This document shows positions 7,978-16,060 of a stretch of 64,000 bases of DNA, one piece after another; within the stretch, counting starts at the first letter, position 1, and every line of letters starts with the position of its first letter. Origin of the DNA: Collinsella aerofaciens. GTDB taxonomy: Bacteria; Actinomycetota; Coriobacteriia; Coriobacteriales; Coriobacteriaceae. Position numbers and translations under genes: made by a program. The notes beneath the pieces were generated by a model that saw nothing but the letters and a program-made list of their open reading frames with translations, did no database searches and was not told the origin of the DNA. The stretch covers positions 1-64,000 of the forward strand of contig NZ_JAQLDQ010000003.1 in NCBI RefSeq assembly GCF_028209395.1, given 5' to 3'.

Positions 7978-8300
7978 TGATGAGGCGCCGACAGACTGCC
8001 GTGTATAGTCCTGGTGGGTGCGGGTGCGGCCTGCTGCTGCTTCCGGTTATTGCTGTGAGCATTGGCGTGATGTTTGCGCTTGCCGGGTTGGCAGCAGCGG
8101 CACTCGTGCTGTTGATTGTGACTATTGGCGTGACGATTTGGCTCTGCCGCAATCGCGAGCAACGCCGTGCCGACGGTAAAACCAATGTCGGCTGGGTCGT
8201 CTTCCTGATCATTGCGTACCCGCTGAGTGTCAGCTACCTGGTGTTCTTTGCCCTGTTGATGATCAGTGCCTTTACCGGGAAATCCGTCACGGTGGGTTGA
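7977..8300 (+). CDS. Small membrane protein of unknown function
   Basis: About 107 residues. ATG 7977 overlaps the stop of the preceding gene; GTG 7974 and ATG 7980 are alternatives. Two adjacent hydrophobic stretches (about residues 19-55) and a third near 73-100 predict two or three membrane segments, with a basic linker (CRNREQRRADGK) between. The family is not recognised. The overlap suggests co-expression with the deacetylase. Confidence 0.6.
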   Translation: MMRRRQTAVYSPGGCGCGLLLLPVIAVSIGVMFALAGLAAAALVLLIVTIGVTIWLCRNREQRRADGKTNVGWVVFLIIAYPLSVSYLVFFALLMISAFTGKSVTVG

Positions 8301-8405
8301 TGCGCTGCCAGCAGACGGTCGCGCAAAGTGCGTTTGCTCGGCGTTTGGATAACTGCATTGGCCGTTTACCGCAACCTTAGCTCTCAGCTAATGAATTCAA
8401 GTTTA

Positions 8406-8459
8406 ATCCTTCCTACGATGTGCTGTGTGCCGGCGCGGTAGCCGGATCGTAGGAAGGAT
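8406..8459 (+). promoter_or_regulatory. Hairpin that covers the ribosome binding site of the FxLYD gene
   Basis: A perfect 14-bp stem joins 8406-8419 and 8446-8459 (ATCCTTCCTACGAT with its complement). An inner stem CCGGC/GCCGG (8430-8434 with 8441-8445) stacks inside. The 3' arm contains AGGAAGGA, the ribosome site of the gene starting at 8465, so in the folded state the site is closed. No T-run follows. Confidence 0.7.
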
Positions 8460-8464
8460 GAATA

Positions 8465-8908
8465 ATGGCAAAAGAGGGAAAGAAGCCGATCGGCAAGATT
8501 GTCCTAGGCGTCATCGTGGTGCTGGTTATCGTCGGTGCCGTGGGCTCTATGGGTGGCAATTCAACCGATTCGTCTGCGAGCGATTCGGCAAAACCTGCCG
8601 AGGCGACACAGCAGGCTGAGGAGCAAAAAGAACCGCAAGAACCGTATACCATTGCTGATGAGGCTGAAGACACCTCCAATCAGTTTGCCTATAAGATCAC
8701 GGGCACGCTGACCAATAACACGGACAAGGAAAAGAGCTACATTCAGATTGAGTATGTTCTGTATGATGCCGATGGCAACCAGGTTGGAACGGCTCTTGCA
8801 AACACCAATCATCTGAAGGCGGGCGGCTCCTGGAAGTTCGAGGCGCTGGGTACAGTGTCTCCCGACCAGGTTGCTAGCTGGGAGCGTTCGGACGTAAGTG
8901 GTTTCTAG
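8465..8908 (+). CDS. Membrane-anchored FxLYD domain protein
   Basis: A 147-residue protein with a basic N-terminus, one hydrophobic segment (about 10-30), a Ser/Glu-rich linker and a C-terminal beta-sandwich resembling FxLYD domains (about 60-147: FAYKITGTLTNNTDKEKSYI, then IEYVLYDADGNQVG). Predicted to sit outside the membrane, held by its N-terminal segment. FxLYD proteins have no defined enzymatic role. Its ribosome site lies in a strong hairpin. The HTH gene begins 32 bases downstream, so they may share a transcript. Confidence 0.7.
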   Translation: MAKEGKKPIGKIVLGVIVVLVIVGAVGSMGGNSTDSSASDSAKPAEATQQAEEQKEPQEPYTIADEAEDTSNQFAYKITGTLTNNTDKEKSYIQIEYVLYDADGNQVGTALANTNHLKAGGSWKFEALGTVSPDQVASWERSDVSGF

Positions 8909-8940
8909 CATGTTGCATGCACTGGGGGAGGTGAAGCCGT

Positions 8941-9363
8941 ATGCCCGATAAAAAGCTGACTGACGAGTTACTCAATGAGCTTCTCGACGCGCCAAACATC
9001 GATGGCTATATCAAGGAGCACGACTTTGCCACCCCGTCGCTTTCGGACTACCTGAAGCAGCTGCTGCAGGAAAAGGGCTTGGAGCGCTCGCGCGTGGTTC
9101 GTATGGCCGATCTCAATGAGACCTTTGGCTATCAGATCTTTACCGGTGCGCGTCATCCGAGTCGCAATAAGGTGCTGCAGATTGCCTTCGCCATGGCGCT
9201 AACGCTCAAGGAGACCAACCGCGCCTTGACGGCGGCGGGTGCCAACATCCTCAATTGTAAGGACCGCCGCGATGCGATTATCATCTTTTGTATCGATCGC
9301 GGGTGCAGCCTCCAAAAGGTCAACGAGGAGCTGTATCGCTTTGGCGAGGAGACGGTGAGTTAG
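8941..9363 (+). CDS. Helix-turn-helix (XRE-like) protein next to a kinase
   Basis: A 140-residue soluble protein. Residues about 37-100 (SLSDYLKQLLQEKGLERSRV...) look like a divergent XRE-type DNA-binding fold; the remainder (CKDRRDAIIIFCIDRGCSL) is a helical extension. GGGGGAGG lies before ATG 8941. It directly precedes a membrane Ser/Thr kinase, and such HTH/kinase pairs occur elsewhere. It may be a target or partner of the kinase, but the sequence does not prove this. DNA sites unknown. Confidence 0.65.
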   Translation: MPDKKLTDELLNELLDAPNIDGYIKEHDFATPSLSDYLKQLLQEKGLERSRVVRMADLNETFGYQIFTGARHPSRNKVLQIAFAMALTLKETNRALTAAGANILNCKDRRDAIIIFCIDRGCSLQKVNEELYRFGEETVS

Positions 9364-9461
9364 CGGTTGATATCTGAGCTGGCGGAGCTGCCGAACAACG
9401 ACGCAAACGAACGGGGCGCGGATGCCATGGGGTGTCTGCGCCCTGCGCTATGATGGAGGCT

Positions 9462-10841
9462 ATGGATACTCAGACCCCAACATATTCCGATGACGAGCTG
9501 ACCGCAGCGCTTGTCGAGCACCTGGCGTCGCTCGATCGCGACGACAGCTATCGCGTGGAGCGTGTACTTAAGCGCTCGTCCGTTGAAACAACCGAGCTCG
9601 TGTACTTTGAAGGAACCGGCGGTGGTTCGCTCGGCCCCTTTGTCCGTAAACGCATCGATGCTTCGGCTCAAATCGGAGGGGCATACGAGCGTCTATTTGC
9701 CGCTCAGCGGGCAGGCAGGCGTTTTGAGCACCTGCCCAGAATCGTCGATTGTCGTCGTGTGGGCGACGAGCTCAACGTGGTTATGGAATACATCGAAGGG
9801 GAGACACTCGGGGCGCTGGTGGACCGTCTGGGAGCCACCCCCGATTATGCGCGTGAATTGTATCCTGCCCTTTGCGACGCCGTGGGTGAGCTCCATGCCG
9901 GTTTTGCAATGGCGGGGGAGACGTCGGCGCCGGAGATCCATCGCGACCTCAAGCCGTCGAATATCATCGTGACAGGTGCCAACTATACGCCTAATGACGG
10001 CCTGACATTTTCATCGCTGGTGATTATCGACTTGGGGATCGCGCGCGTATGGCGCGATGGCGCCGATGCCGACACCGTCAAGTTTGGGACACGGCCCTAT
10101 GCGCCGCCCGAGCAGTATGGGTTTGGGCAGACGAGCGTGCGAAGCGACGTCTACGCACTTGGCGCCCTGTTGTTCTTCTGCTTGACGGGAGTCGACCCTA
10201 AGCCAGGGCTCGACATGCGCGAGCAATGCGAGGCGCGAGGCATTCCCACTTCACTTGCCGATGCCGTCTGCATGTCGATGGCGCTCGACCCGGCCAAGCG
10301 TTTTGCGAGTGCGGAAGCGTTGGGACGGGCGACGCGCGCGGCATACGATCTGAGTCGCCCCGTGCGGCCTTCTGCGCCTGCGCCTGTCCGTACTCCGGCC
10401 TCGGAGACGGCGTTGACGCCCCAAGGGCTCCAGAACCCCGCAGGGCTTCCTAGGCCTGCCGCCTCCGCTGCATGTGGTCTGCTCTCTCGCGTTCCGGAGT
10501 CTCTGGGGCGCATTTGGAATACGCTCGTCTGCTTCTCGCTGCTTGTGTTCTTTGCCGGAAGTCACTTTGCCGTCTTTCACCCCACCGGAGCAAACCAAAG
10601 CTACCCGACGTGGCTTCTCATAATCGAGTATTTTTTCTTTGTCGATGGCCTTATGGTGCTTATGCATTTTGCACTGCTCGATAAGCGCCGTCTTCGTCGG
10701 CGATTCGCATTGCTCGACAGCTATCGCGGCAAGAAGCTCGCGAAACTCTGGCTCAAGGCATTGGGTGTGCTGCTCCTATGCATGATCGTCATAGTTGCGG
10801 TTGCCAATGCGACCGGCGTCGTCGATACCTCCGCTACCTAA
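9462..10841 (+). CDS. Membrane Ser/Thr protein kinase (PknB-like)
   Basis: About 459 residues from ATG 9462; earlier in-frame starts at 9432, 9450 and 9453 cannot be excluded because no ribosome site is well spaced. Kinase landmarks: Gly-rich loop GTGGGSLGPF (51-60) with nearby FVRKRID lysine, HRDLKPSNI (160-168), DLG in place of DFG (190-192), and GTRPYAPPEQYG (209-220). A Pro/Ala-rich linker (about 300-345) leads to three predicted membrane helices, so the kinase domain faces the cytosol. No PASTA domains. Last gene of the group; a terminator follows at once. Confidence 0.85.
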   Translation: MDTQTPTYSDDELTAALVEHLASLDRDDSYRVERVLKRSSVETTELVYFEGTGGGSLGPFVRKRIDASAQIGGAYERLFAAQRAGRRFEHLPRIVDCRRVGDELNVVMEYIEGETLGALVDRLGATPDYARELYPALCDAVGELHAGFAMAGETSAPEIHRDLKPSNIIVTGANYTPNDGLTFSSLVIIDLGIARVWRDGADADTVKFGTRPYAPPEQYGFGQTSVRSDVYALGALLFFCLTGVDPKPGLDMREQCEARGIPTSLADAVCMSMALDPAKRFASAEALGRATRAAYDLSRPVRPSAPAPVRTPASETALTPQGLQNPAGLPRPAASAACGLLSRVPESLGRIWNTLVCFSLLVFFAGSHFAVFHPTGANQSYPTWLLIIEYFFFVDGLMVLMHFALLDKRRLRRRFALLDSYRGKKLAKLWLKALGVLLLCMIVIVAVANATGVVDTSAT

Positions 10842-10845
10842 AAGA

Positions 10846-10868
10846 AAAGGGCCCCATTGGGGCCCTTT
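10846..10868. terminator. Bidirectional terminator between convergent genes
   Basis: AAAGGGCCCC-att-GGGGCCCTTT forms a 10-bp stem between the kinase gene and the convergent coiled-coil gene. T/A runs on both sides are short. Confidence 0.75.
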
Positions 10869-10878
10869 GCAGTTGCAC

Positions 10879-12012
10879 TTAGATGCGGTTCATTTGAGCG
10901 GCGACTTTGTTGTACCAGTCCTGCCACGTGGGCGGGCAGTACTTTTTGGCCGCAGCCGGGGTAAGGGTGGAGCCGTAGTTGGCGCCCAGATAGGCAACGT
11001 GGGCGGAGATGCCCTCGCTCCAGCTGCCAAAGCTGCGCCAACCGCCGCCACGTGCACTCCAGCCCCAGGCGTTGTAAGAATTGGCGCAATAAGCACCCTT
11101 GGTGCTCTCGATGCAGGCGATGGCGGGGGACCAACGGGGGTCGACACCGGTATTCCAAGCGGCGACGGCAAAGTTATAGCCCTGGCCTGCCATGGGGGAG
11201 CCGGCGAGATAATTGTCGATGCGGCTCGTCCACTCATTAATGAACGAATCGTAATCGGAGCTACCGGTATTGGCGTTGTTCACCGTGGTGTCGATGGTGG
11301 TGTTGGCGTTGTTGGCCTGGCTGCTGGAATTGCTGCCGCTTACGCCCTCGCCCGAGAGCTTCTCGGCGGCAGCGGCCTTATCGGCCTCAAGCTTGGCAAG
11401 CTCGGCGGCATTTTCCTGCTCGGCTTTTGCCTGCGCCTCGCTGCGGAGCTGCTGGGCCTGCGCCAGCGCGTCCTCGGCGTTTTTCTGCTCTGCCTCAAGC
11501 TGAGACTTGGCCTGCTGGAGCTCAGCCTTGTTCTGCTCGAGTTCGGTTTGCATGTTATTGAGCTCTTCGATCTCGTCGACGCTCGAGCTCGTGATCTGGT
11601 TGGTGTATTTGCAGGTCGTGATGAACTCACCCAGGCTCTGTGCGTTGACCAGGAAGCTCACAATGGGATTGGTGCCCTTCTGATACTTGTACAGATCGCG
11701 CATGGCGGAGCTTGCCTTGGCCTGCTGCTCGGGAAGCTTGGCTTCGATTTCCTCGATGCTTGCCTCATTGGAGTCAATCTGCTTTTGCAGGTCATCGAGT
11801 TTGGTGCGGGCGTCGTTGTAGGCGCTCGTGGCGGCTTCGATCTTCTGCTGGGCTGCGGAAAGCTGGTCCTGCGTTGCCTGCGAGGCGGCATACGCCGCAA
11901 CGGGGGAGAGCATCGGCGTGGCCGTCAGCGCAACGGCGAGCGCGGCGCTCGTGATGATACGAGCCGGCGTCGACGCAATGAGCGCTGCGGTGCGATGATT
12001 CGAATGCTGCAT
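10879..12012 (-). CDS. Secreted coiled-coil protein with C-terminal wall-binding/hydrolase-like domain
   Basis: 377 residues from ATG 12012, chosen because AGAGGGA stands before it; a TTG 15 bases upstream is weaker. A signal peptide (about 1-43, ending PVAAYAA) precedes a long coiled coil (about 45-220, rich in Gln/Ala/Glu) like the N-terminal part of PcsB/CwlO-type hydrolases. A Ser/Asn linker follows, then a C-terminal domain with WNTGVDPRWSPAIACIES and SYNAWGWSARGGGWRSF. This resembles lysozyme-like or glucosaminidase-like folds that use an early Glu. Predicted role is peptidoglycan remodelling outside the cell. Family only partly recognised. Confidence 0.65.
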   Translation of the reverse strand: MQHSNHRTAALIASTPARIITSAALAVALTATPMLSPVAAYAASQATQDQLSAAQQKIEAATSAYNDARTKLDDLQKQIDSNEASIEEIEAKLPEQQAKASSAMRDLYKYQKGTNPIVSFLVNAQSLGEFITTCKYTNQITSSSVDEIEELNNMQTELEQNKAELQQAKSQLEAEQKNAEDALAQAQQLRSEAQAKAEQENAAELAKLEADKAAAAEKLSGEGVSGSNSSSQANNANTTIDTTVNNANTGSSDYDSFINEWTSRIDNYLAGSPMAGQGYNFAVAAWNTGVDPRWSPAIACIESTKGAYCANSYNAWGWSARGGGWRSFGSWSEGISAHVAYLGANYGSTLTPAAAKKYCPPTWQDWYNKVAAQMNRI

Positions 12013-12074
12013 CCAGTCCCTCTGCAATCAATCGTAGGTTATGGTTCGAGGTGTATTCTACTACTGCTTTCGAC

Positions 12075-12122
12075 CTCAACTTGAACCTTAAAGGTCCCAA
12101 AGGGTCAAGTTGAACTTGAGGC
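12075..12122. promoter_or_regulatory. Palindromic operator-like sites upstream of the coiled-coil gene
   Basis: TCAAGTT-g-AACTTGA (12105-12119) is a perfect 7+1+7 palindrome, and CCTCAACTTGAACC lies 25 bases before it. These resemble sites bound by MerR-type regulators. They lie about 65-110 bases before the minus-strand gene. No regulator gene is adjacent. The rest of 12013-12246 shows nothing else clear. Confidence 0.35.
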
Positions 12123-12246
12123 TTTGGCTTTGACCTGCAGTTATGATGAATTGTTGAGAAACCATAGAGTTCAACTTTAACGTTACGGCACCCTATTGCA
12201 ACGGGATTCTTGGCTGTAAAAGCTACTTCAACGTGGGATTTTGCAA

Positions 12247-12879
12247 CTACAGGGTTCCTTCGCGACGAGCCTGCTCAATCTCTTCGAGCGCCTCGGCGGG
12301 GGTGAACGAGCAAGTGCCGTCGCCGAGCTTGACCACCTGGATTTCGTCGCCGGTATGGACCTCTCCGCCCTTTAGCACCACGCCAAAAACGCCCTCGTGG
12401 GGAAAGATGCAGTCGCCAGCGAGATAGTAGATGGCACAGCGGGTGTGGCAGACCTTGCCGATCTGACTGATTTCGACCAGGACATCGTTGCCAATCTTGA
12501 GCTGCGTTCCCAGGGGGAGCGAGAGCAGGTTGATACCCTGGGTTGTGAAGTTCTCGCCAAAGTCGCCCTCGTGCACATCGAGCCCGCGCGCCTGCGCCGT
12601 CTGGATAGACTCTGCAGCTAAAAAGGAAACCTGGCGGTGCCAATGCCCGGCGTGCGCATCGGAGGCGAGGCCAAACTGCTCGATGACGGTGTCGTGCCCG
12701 TCGGCGACGGGTGACTTACGCGTGCCTTTGTGCTCCGACGTGTTGATTGAGACGATACGGGCAGGCCCGTTGTAAGCATCGTTTGCGGTGCGTAGGGGAG
12801 CTGTCGTCTGGGCACGATCTGCAAGTTCGCGCTTGGCGGCGTCAATGATGGGGTTGTTGATCGGATGAGCCTGGGGCAC
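12247..12879 (-). CDS. MOSC domain protein
   Basis: A 210-residue protein consisting mainly of a MOSC (molybdenum cofactor sulfurase C-terminal) domain. EGDFGENFTTQGINL is the characteristic motif, followed by KVCHTRCAIYYLAGDCIF with the Cys residues, and GVFGVVLKGGEV. MOSC proteins handle sulfur or metal-sulfur cofactors such as Moco; no other molybdopterin gene is in the window. The start is GTG 12879 with AAAGG upstream. It is a single-gene unit, divergent from the ATP-grasp ligase. Domain call firm, function open. Confidence 0.85.
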   Translation of the reverse strand: MPQAHPINNPIIDAAKRELADRAQTTAPLRTANDAYNGPARIVSINTSEHKGTRKSPVADGHDTVIEQFGLASDAHAGHWHRQVSFLAAESIQTAQARGLDVHEGDFGENFTTQGINLLSLPLGTQLKIGNDVLVEISQIGKVCHTRCAIYYLAGDCIFPHEGVFGVVLKGGEVHTGDEIQVVKLGDGTCSFTPAEALEEIEQARREGTL

Positions 12880-13099
12880 GGTGCACCTTTCGACGGGGCA
12901 GGCAACATGTTGAATCCTACAACAATGGTAGGTTCATTGCCCATTGTCGTACAACGGTGAGCGCCGTCCTCGTGCTGGACGATTACGTCGATTGTCATAG
13001 ATACGGTGGAGCTTTGGGCGCCGGCGGCTTGGCACGCTAAAATAAATCAGTTGCGCAAAGACCGCCCGTTGTGTGGGCAGTTCATGATAGGAAGTTTCC

Positions 13100-14356
13100 A
13101 TGGCATTGCAGTTTACAGAGCGCGAGTTCATTCCCGTGCTGCTCGGTGGCGACATCAACGCCTATTCGGTGGCGCGCGCCTTCTACGAGGAGTACCAGGT
13201 CAAGAGTCTGGTCTTTGGCAAGTACCAGACGGGTCCCGCGTACCGCAGCCAGATTATCGACTACACGCCCAACGTGGATATCGATACCATGTCCGTGATG
13301 CTCAAAACCGTCAACGGCATTGCCCAAGCGCATGCCGACAAGACGATTGTCCTTGTGGGTTGTGGCGACAACTATGTCGCCCTCGTGGCTCAAGCCAAAG
13401 ATGCTCATGAGCTGGCGGATAACATCGTCGCTCCCTACGCGCCCTACAGCATGCTCGAGCAGTGCCAGAAGAAGGAGATCTTCTACGAGCTGTGCGAGAA
13501 GCATGGCGTGCCCTATCCGCACACGTTTACCTTTACCAAGGCGATGCTCAATGCCCAGGGTGAGGCGCCTGCCGAAGTGCTCGACCAGATCGATTTTCCT
13601 TACCCGATGATTCTGAAGCCTTCTGATGGCATCATGTGGTGGCAGCATGAGTTCGAGGGCCAGAAGAAGGCCTATGAGATTGCCGACCGCGCCGAGCTGG
13701 AACAGGTCATCCGCGATTCGTATGCCAGCGGCTACACCGACGATCTGATCTTGCAGGATCGCGTGCCCGGCAACGACGAGTACATGCGCGTGCTCACCAG
13801 CTATTCCGACCGCAACGGTAAGGTCCGCATGATGTGCCTGGGCCATGTGCTGCTCGAGGAGCATCAGCCCCACGGTGTCGGCAACCATGCCTGTATCATT
13901 ACCGAGCCCAACGACGAGCTCATGGGCGGCGTGCGCAAGCTGCTCGAGGACCTTCACTTTGTGGGCTATTCCAACTTTGACGTTAAGTACGACGAGCGCG
14001 ATGGCTCGTTTAAGTTCTTCGATTTCAACACGCGCCAGGGTCGCAGCAACTACTACGTCACCAACAGCGGCTTTAACGTTGCCAAGTATGTGGTGGACGA
14101 GTATGTGTTCAACCGTCCGTTTGAGCCGGAGTTTGTGACGGCTCAGGACGAGGCCCTGTGGATGGTCGTCCCCATGGGCGTCGTCGACAAGTACGTCAAG
14201 GATCCCGAGCTGCGTGCTAAGGTGCATCGCCTGGACAAGGAAGGCAAGGGCGCCGACCCTTCGTTTATGAAGGGCGACTTTGTCTTTAACCGCTGGCTGC
14301 GCATGTGGCACACCAAGCTGCGCCACTTTAAGCTGTTCAAGACGTATTACAAGTAG
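13100..14356 (+). CDS. ATP-grasp ligase, candidate D-aspartate ligase
   Basis: A 418-residue ATP-grasp protein. Visible features: N-terminal preATP-grasp region (VLLGGDINAYSVAR), ATP-binding lysine segment MILKPSDG, metal-binding FDVKYDERDGSFKFFDFNTR and NTRQGRSNYY. A racemase of the Asp/Glu family follows 84 bases later. In Enterococcus faecium a D-aspartate ligase (Aslfm) is paired with aspartate racemase to build the D-Asp bridge of peptidoglycan; this layout suggests the same job. Length is similar. The SD GGAAG precedes ATG 13100. Other carboxylate-amine ligase activities remain possible. Confidence 0.7.
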   Translation: MALQFTEREFIPVLLGGDINAYSVARAFYEEYQVKSLVFGKYQTGPAYRSQIIDYTPNVDIDTMSVMLKTVNGIAQAHADKTIVLVGCGDNYVALVAQAKDAHELADNIVAPYAPYSMLEQCQKKEIFYELCEKHGVPYPHTFTFTKAMLNAQGEAPAEVLDQIDFPYPMILKPSDGIMWWQHEFEGQKKAYEIADRAELEQVIRDSYASGYTDDLILQDRVPGNDEYMRVLTSYSDRNGKVRMMCLGHVLLEEHQPHGVGNHACIITEPNDELMGGVRKLLEDLHFVGYSNFDVKYDERDGSFKFFDFNTRQGRSNYYVTNSGFNVAKYVVDEYVFNRPFEPEFVTAQDEALWMVVPMGVVDKYVKDPELRAKVHRLDKEGKGADPSFMKGDFVFNRWLRMWHTKLRHFKLFKTYYK

Positions 14357-14440
14357 ATGAGCGCGGCGCCCGTCCGGTTTGCATCGGGCGGGCGCGGGTA
14401 TGATACGCGCAATTGCGCAAGCGTCACCAAGGAGGCGGCG

Positions 14441-15187
14441 ATGGAAAAGCTGGGAGTTATCGGCGGCATGGGCGCCGAGGCAACGTCGTATTACTACGAC
14501 CAGGTGGTGCGTCATACGGCTGCTGCCTGCGATCAGGAACATATCGACATGGTGGTACTCTCCAAGTCGACCATGCCCGACCGCACGCTGGCCATTAAGA
14601 CCGGCGAGCATGCCAAACTGCTGGCGACCATGAAAGAGTGCGCCCAGGCACTCGAGTCGCTGGGCTGTGCACACATTGCCATTCCCTGCAACACGTCACA
14701 CTACTTCTATGACCAGATCCAGTCGTTTACGAAGGTGCCGATTATCCACATGCCGCGTGAGTCGGTGCGCTATGCTCTGGCCGGTGCGGTGATGGGGGAG
14801 TGCGAGTTCGACCCCAACCTGAGTATGCCGGCCGAGCCGGTGCATAAGATCGGCATCATGGGCACCGACGGTACCGTGGGCGCGGGCGTCTACGGCCGCG
14901 AATGTAAGGCTGCGGGTGTTGAGGTTGTCTATCCCAGCGAGAAACGTCAGAACGATGTGATGTCGCTTATCTATGATGATGTGAAGGCCGGACGTGAGCC
15001 CGATATGGATAAGTTCGACCGCGTGATGTGGGAGTTCGCCCGTAGCGGCTGCGACCGCGTCATCCTGGCCTGCACGGAGCTCTCGGTGCTGCAGAAATAC
15101 CGCGAGATGCCCGAGATTACCCTCGACGCCATGGACGTCTTGGTGCGCGAATCCGTCATCCGCAGCGGCGCCCCCTACCGCCAATAG
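14441..15187 (+). CDS. Aspartate/glutamate racemase family protein
   Basis: A 248-residue cofactor-independent racemase. The start is ATG 14441 with a strong AAGGAGG; the longer upstream frame is not used. KLGVIGGMG opens the protein. The two catalytic cysteines are in AIPCNTSHY and ILACTELSV, each in its usual setting. Likely makes D-aspartate from L-aspartate for the adjacent ligase; glutamate racemase is less likely because murI normally differs in these motifs (inference). Cytosolic. Cotranscription with the upstream gene is likely. Confidence 0.8.
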   Translation: MEKLGVIGGMGAEATSYYYDQVVRHTAAACDQEHIDMVVLSKSTMPDRTLAIKTGEHAKLLATMKECAQALESLGCAHIAIPCNTSHYFYDQIQSFTKVPIIHMPRESVRYALAGAVMGECEFDPNLSMPAEPVHKIGIMGTDGTVGAGVYGRECKAAGVEVVYPSEKRQNDVMSLIYDDVKAGREPDMDKFDRVMWEFARSGCDRVILACTELSVLQKYREMPEITLDAMDVLVRESVIRSGAPYRQ

Positions 15188-15247
15188 CCCTCGATCTGCC
15201 AAAAAGGGACAGGTTTATTTTTGGTAGGTATTATCTGGGGAAACAGT

Positions 15248-15286
15248 AAAGGCCTCGGCTCGTTTGGTGCGAGCCGAGGCCTTTTG
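15248..15286. terminator. Bidirectional terminator between racemase and ecfT
   Basis: AAAGGCCTCGGCTCG (15248-15262) pairs perfectly with 15270-15284, with T-run after it on the plus strand and A-run before it for the minus strand. Just upstream, at 15206, stands GGGACAGGTTTATTTTT, a motif seen near other intergenic palindromes here. Confidence 0.85.
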
Positions 15287-15313
15287 CGTTGGGTGGTTGC
15301 TGTCGGTGGTGAA

Positions 15314-16060
15314 CTAGAACAGGAAGCCGATGGCGATGAGGGCGATGCTGACGATGAGCACGGCGATGTCCAGACCCTTGATGGGATAGCGCTTGTACGA
15401 GCTGGCGCGTGTGCGCAGATAGAAGCCGCGCTGTTCTGCCGCCAAGGCTGTGGCATCGGTCTTGCCCACGCTCGAGATGAGCAGTGGCACGCACAGTGGC
15501 AGCATGAGCTTAAGCTTCTTGATGGGGTTCTTGGTATCGTACTCGACGCCGCGTGCGGTCTGCGCCTCCATGATGGCATTCATCTCCTGACCAAACACCG
15601 GTACAAAGCGCAGCGCCGTGGTAAAGGTGAAGGCATAGCGATACGGCACATGCAGCACCTCGACGCAGGCGTTGGCAAGGTCGTTGAGCTTGGTCACCAT
15701 GAGCATGAGGATGAGTGGTAACGCCACACCCAGCAGGCGCAGGCAGGCCTTCGATCCTGTGATGAGGCCCGTGTCGGTGATAAAACCCCACACCACGTTG
15801 CCATCGCGCATAAAGGCCAGCTGGAGCATCAGCATGATAAGCGCGAGCGGAATCAGCAACTTGAGCAGCGAGAACAGACGGTCGACGACGCCGGCGTAAG
15901 CTCCCAGTGCGAGCGTGAGCGCCAGAAAGCCCAGCAGCGCCACGTAGGTGTCGGACAAAAAGATGCCGACGATGATGGCGGCGGCGAGGCCCAGTTTGAC
16001 GACGGGATTCAGGCGATGCAGCAGCGTATCGCCCGGCATGTAGTCGATGACGTTAACCAC
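15314..16060 (-). CDS. ecfT: ECF transporter transmembrane subunit EcfT
   Basis: About 248 residues with five to six hydrophobic segments. The family helices carrying Ala-Arg-Gly-type motifs are seen as EAQTARGVEYD and AAEQRGFYLRTR; they couple to the ATPases. The start is GTG 16060, ten bases after AAGGAG and overlapping the end of the ATPase gene by 8 bases; longer versions starting at 16093 lack a ribosome site. Works with the double ATPase and the substrate subunit of the same operon. Assignment firm. Confidence 0.9.
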   Translation of the reverse strand: MVNVIDYMPGDTLLHRLNPVVKLGLAAAIIVGIFLSDTYVALLGFLALTLALGAYAGVVDRLFSLLKLLIPLALIMLMLQLAFMRDGNVVWGFITDTGLITGSKACLRLLGVALPLILMLMVTKLNDLANACVEVLHVPYRYAFTFTTALRFVPVFGQEMNAIMEAQTARGVEYDTKNPIKKLKLMLPLCVPLLISSVGKTDATALAAEQRGFYLRTRASSYKRYPIKGLDIAVLIVSIALIAIGFLF

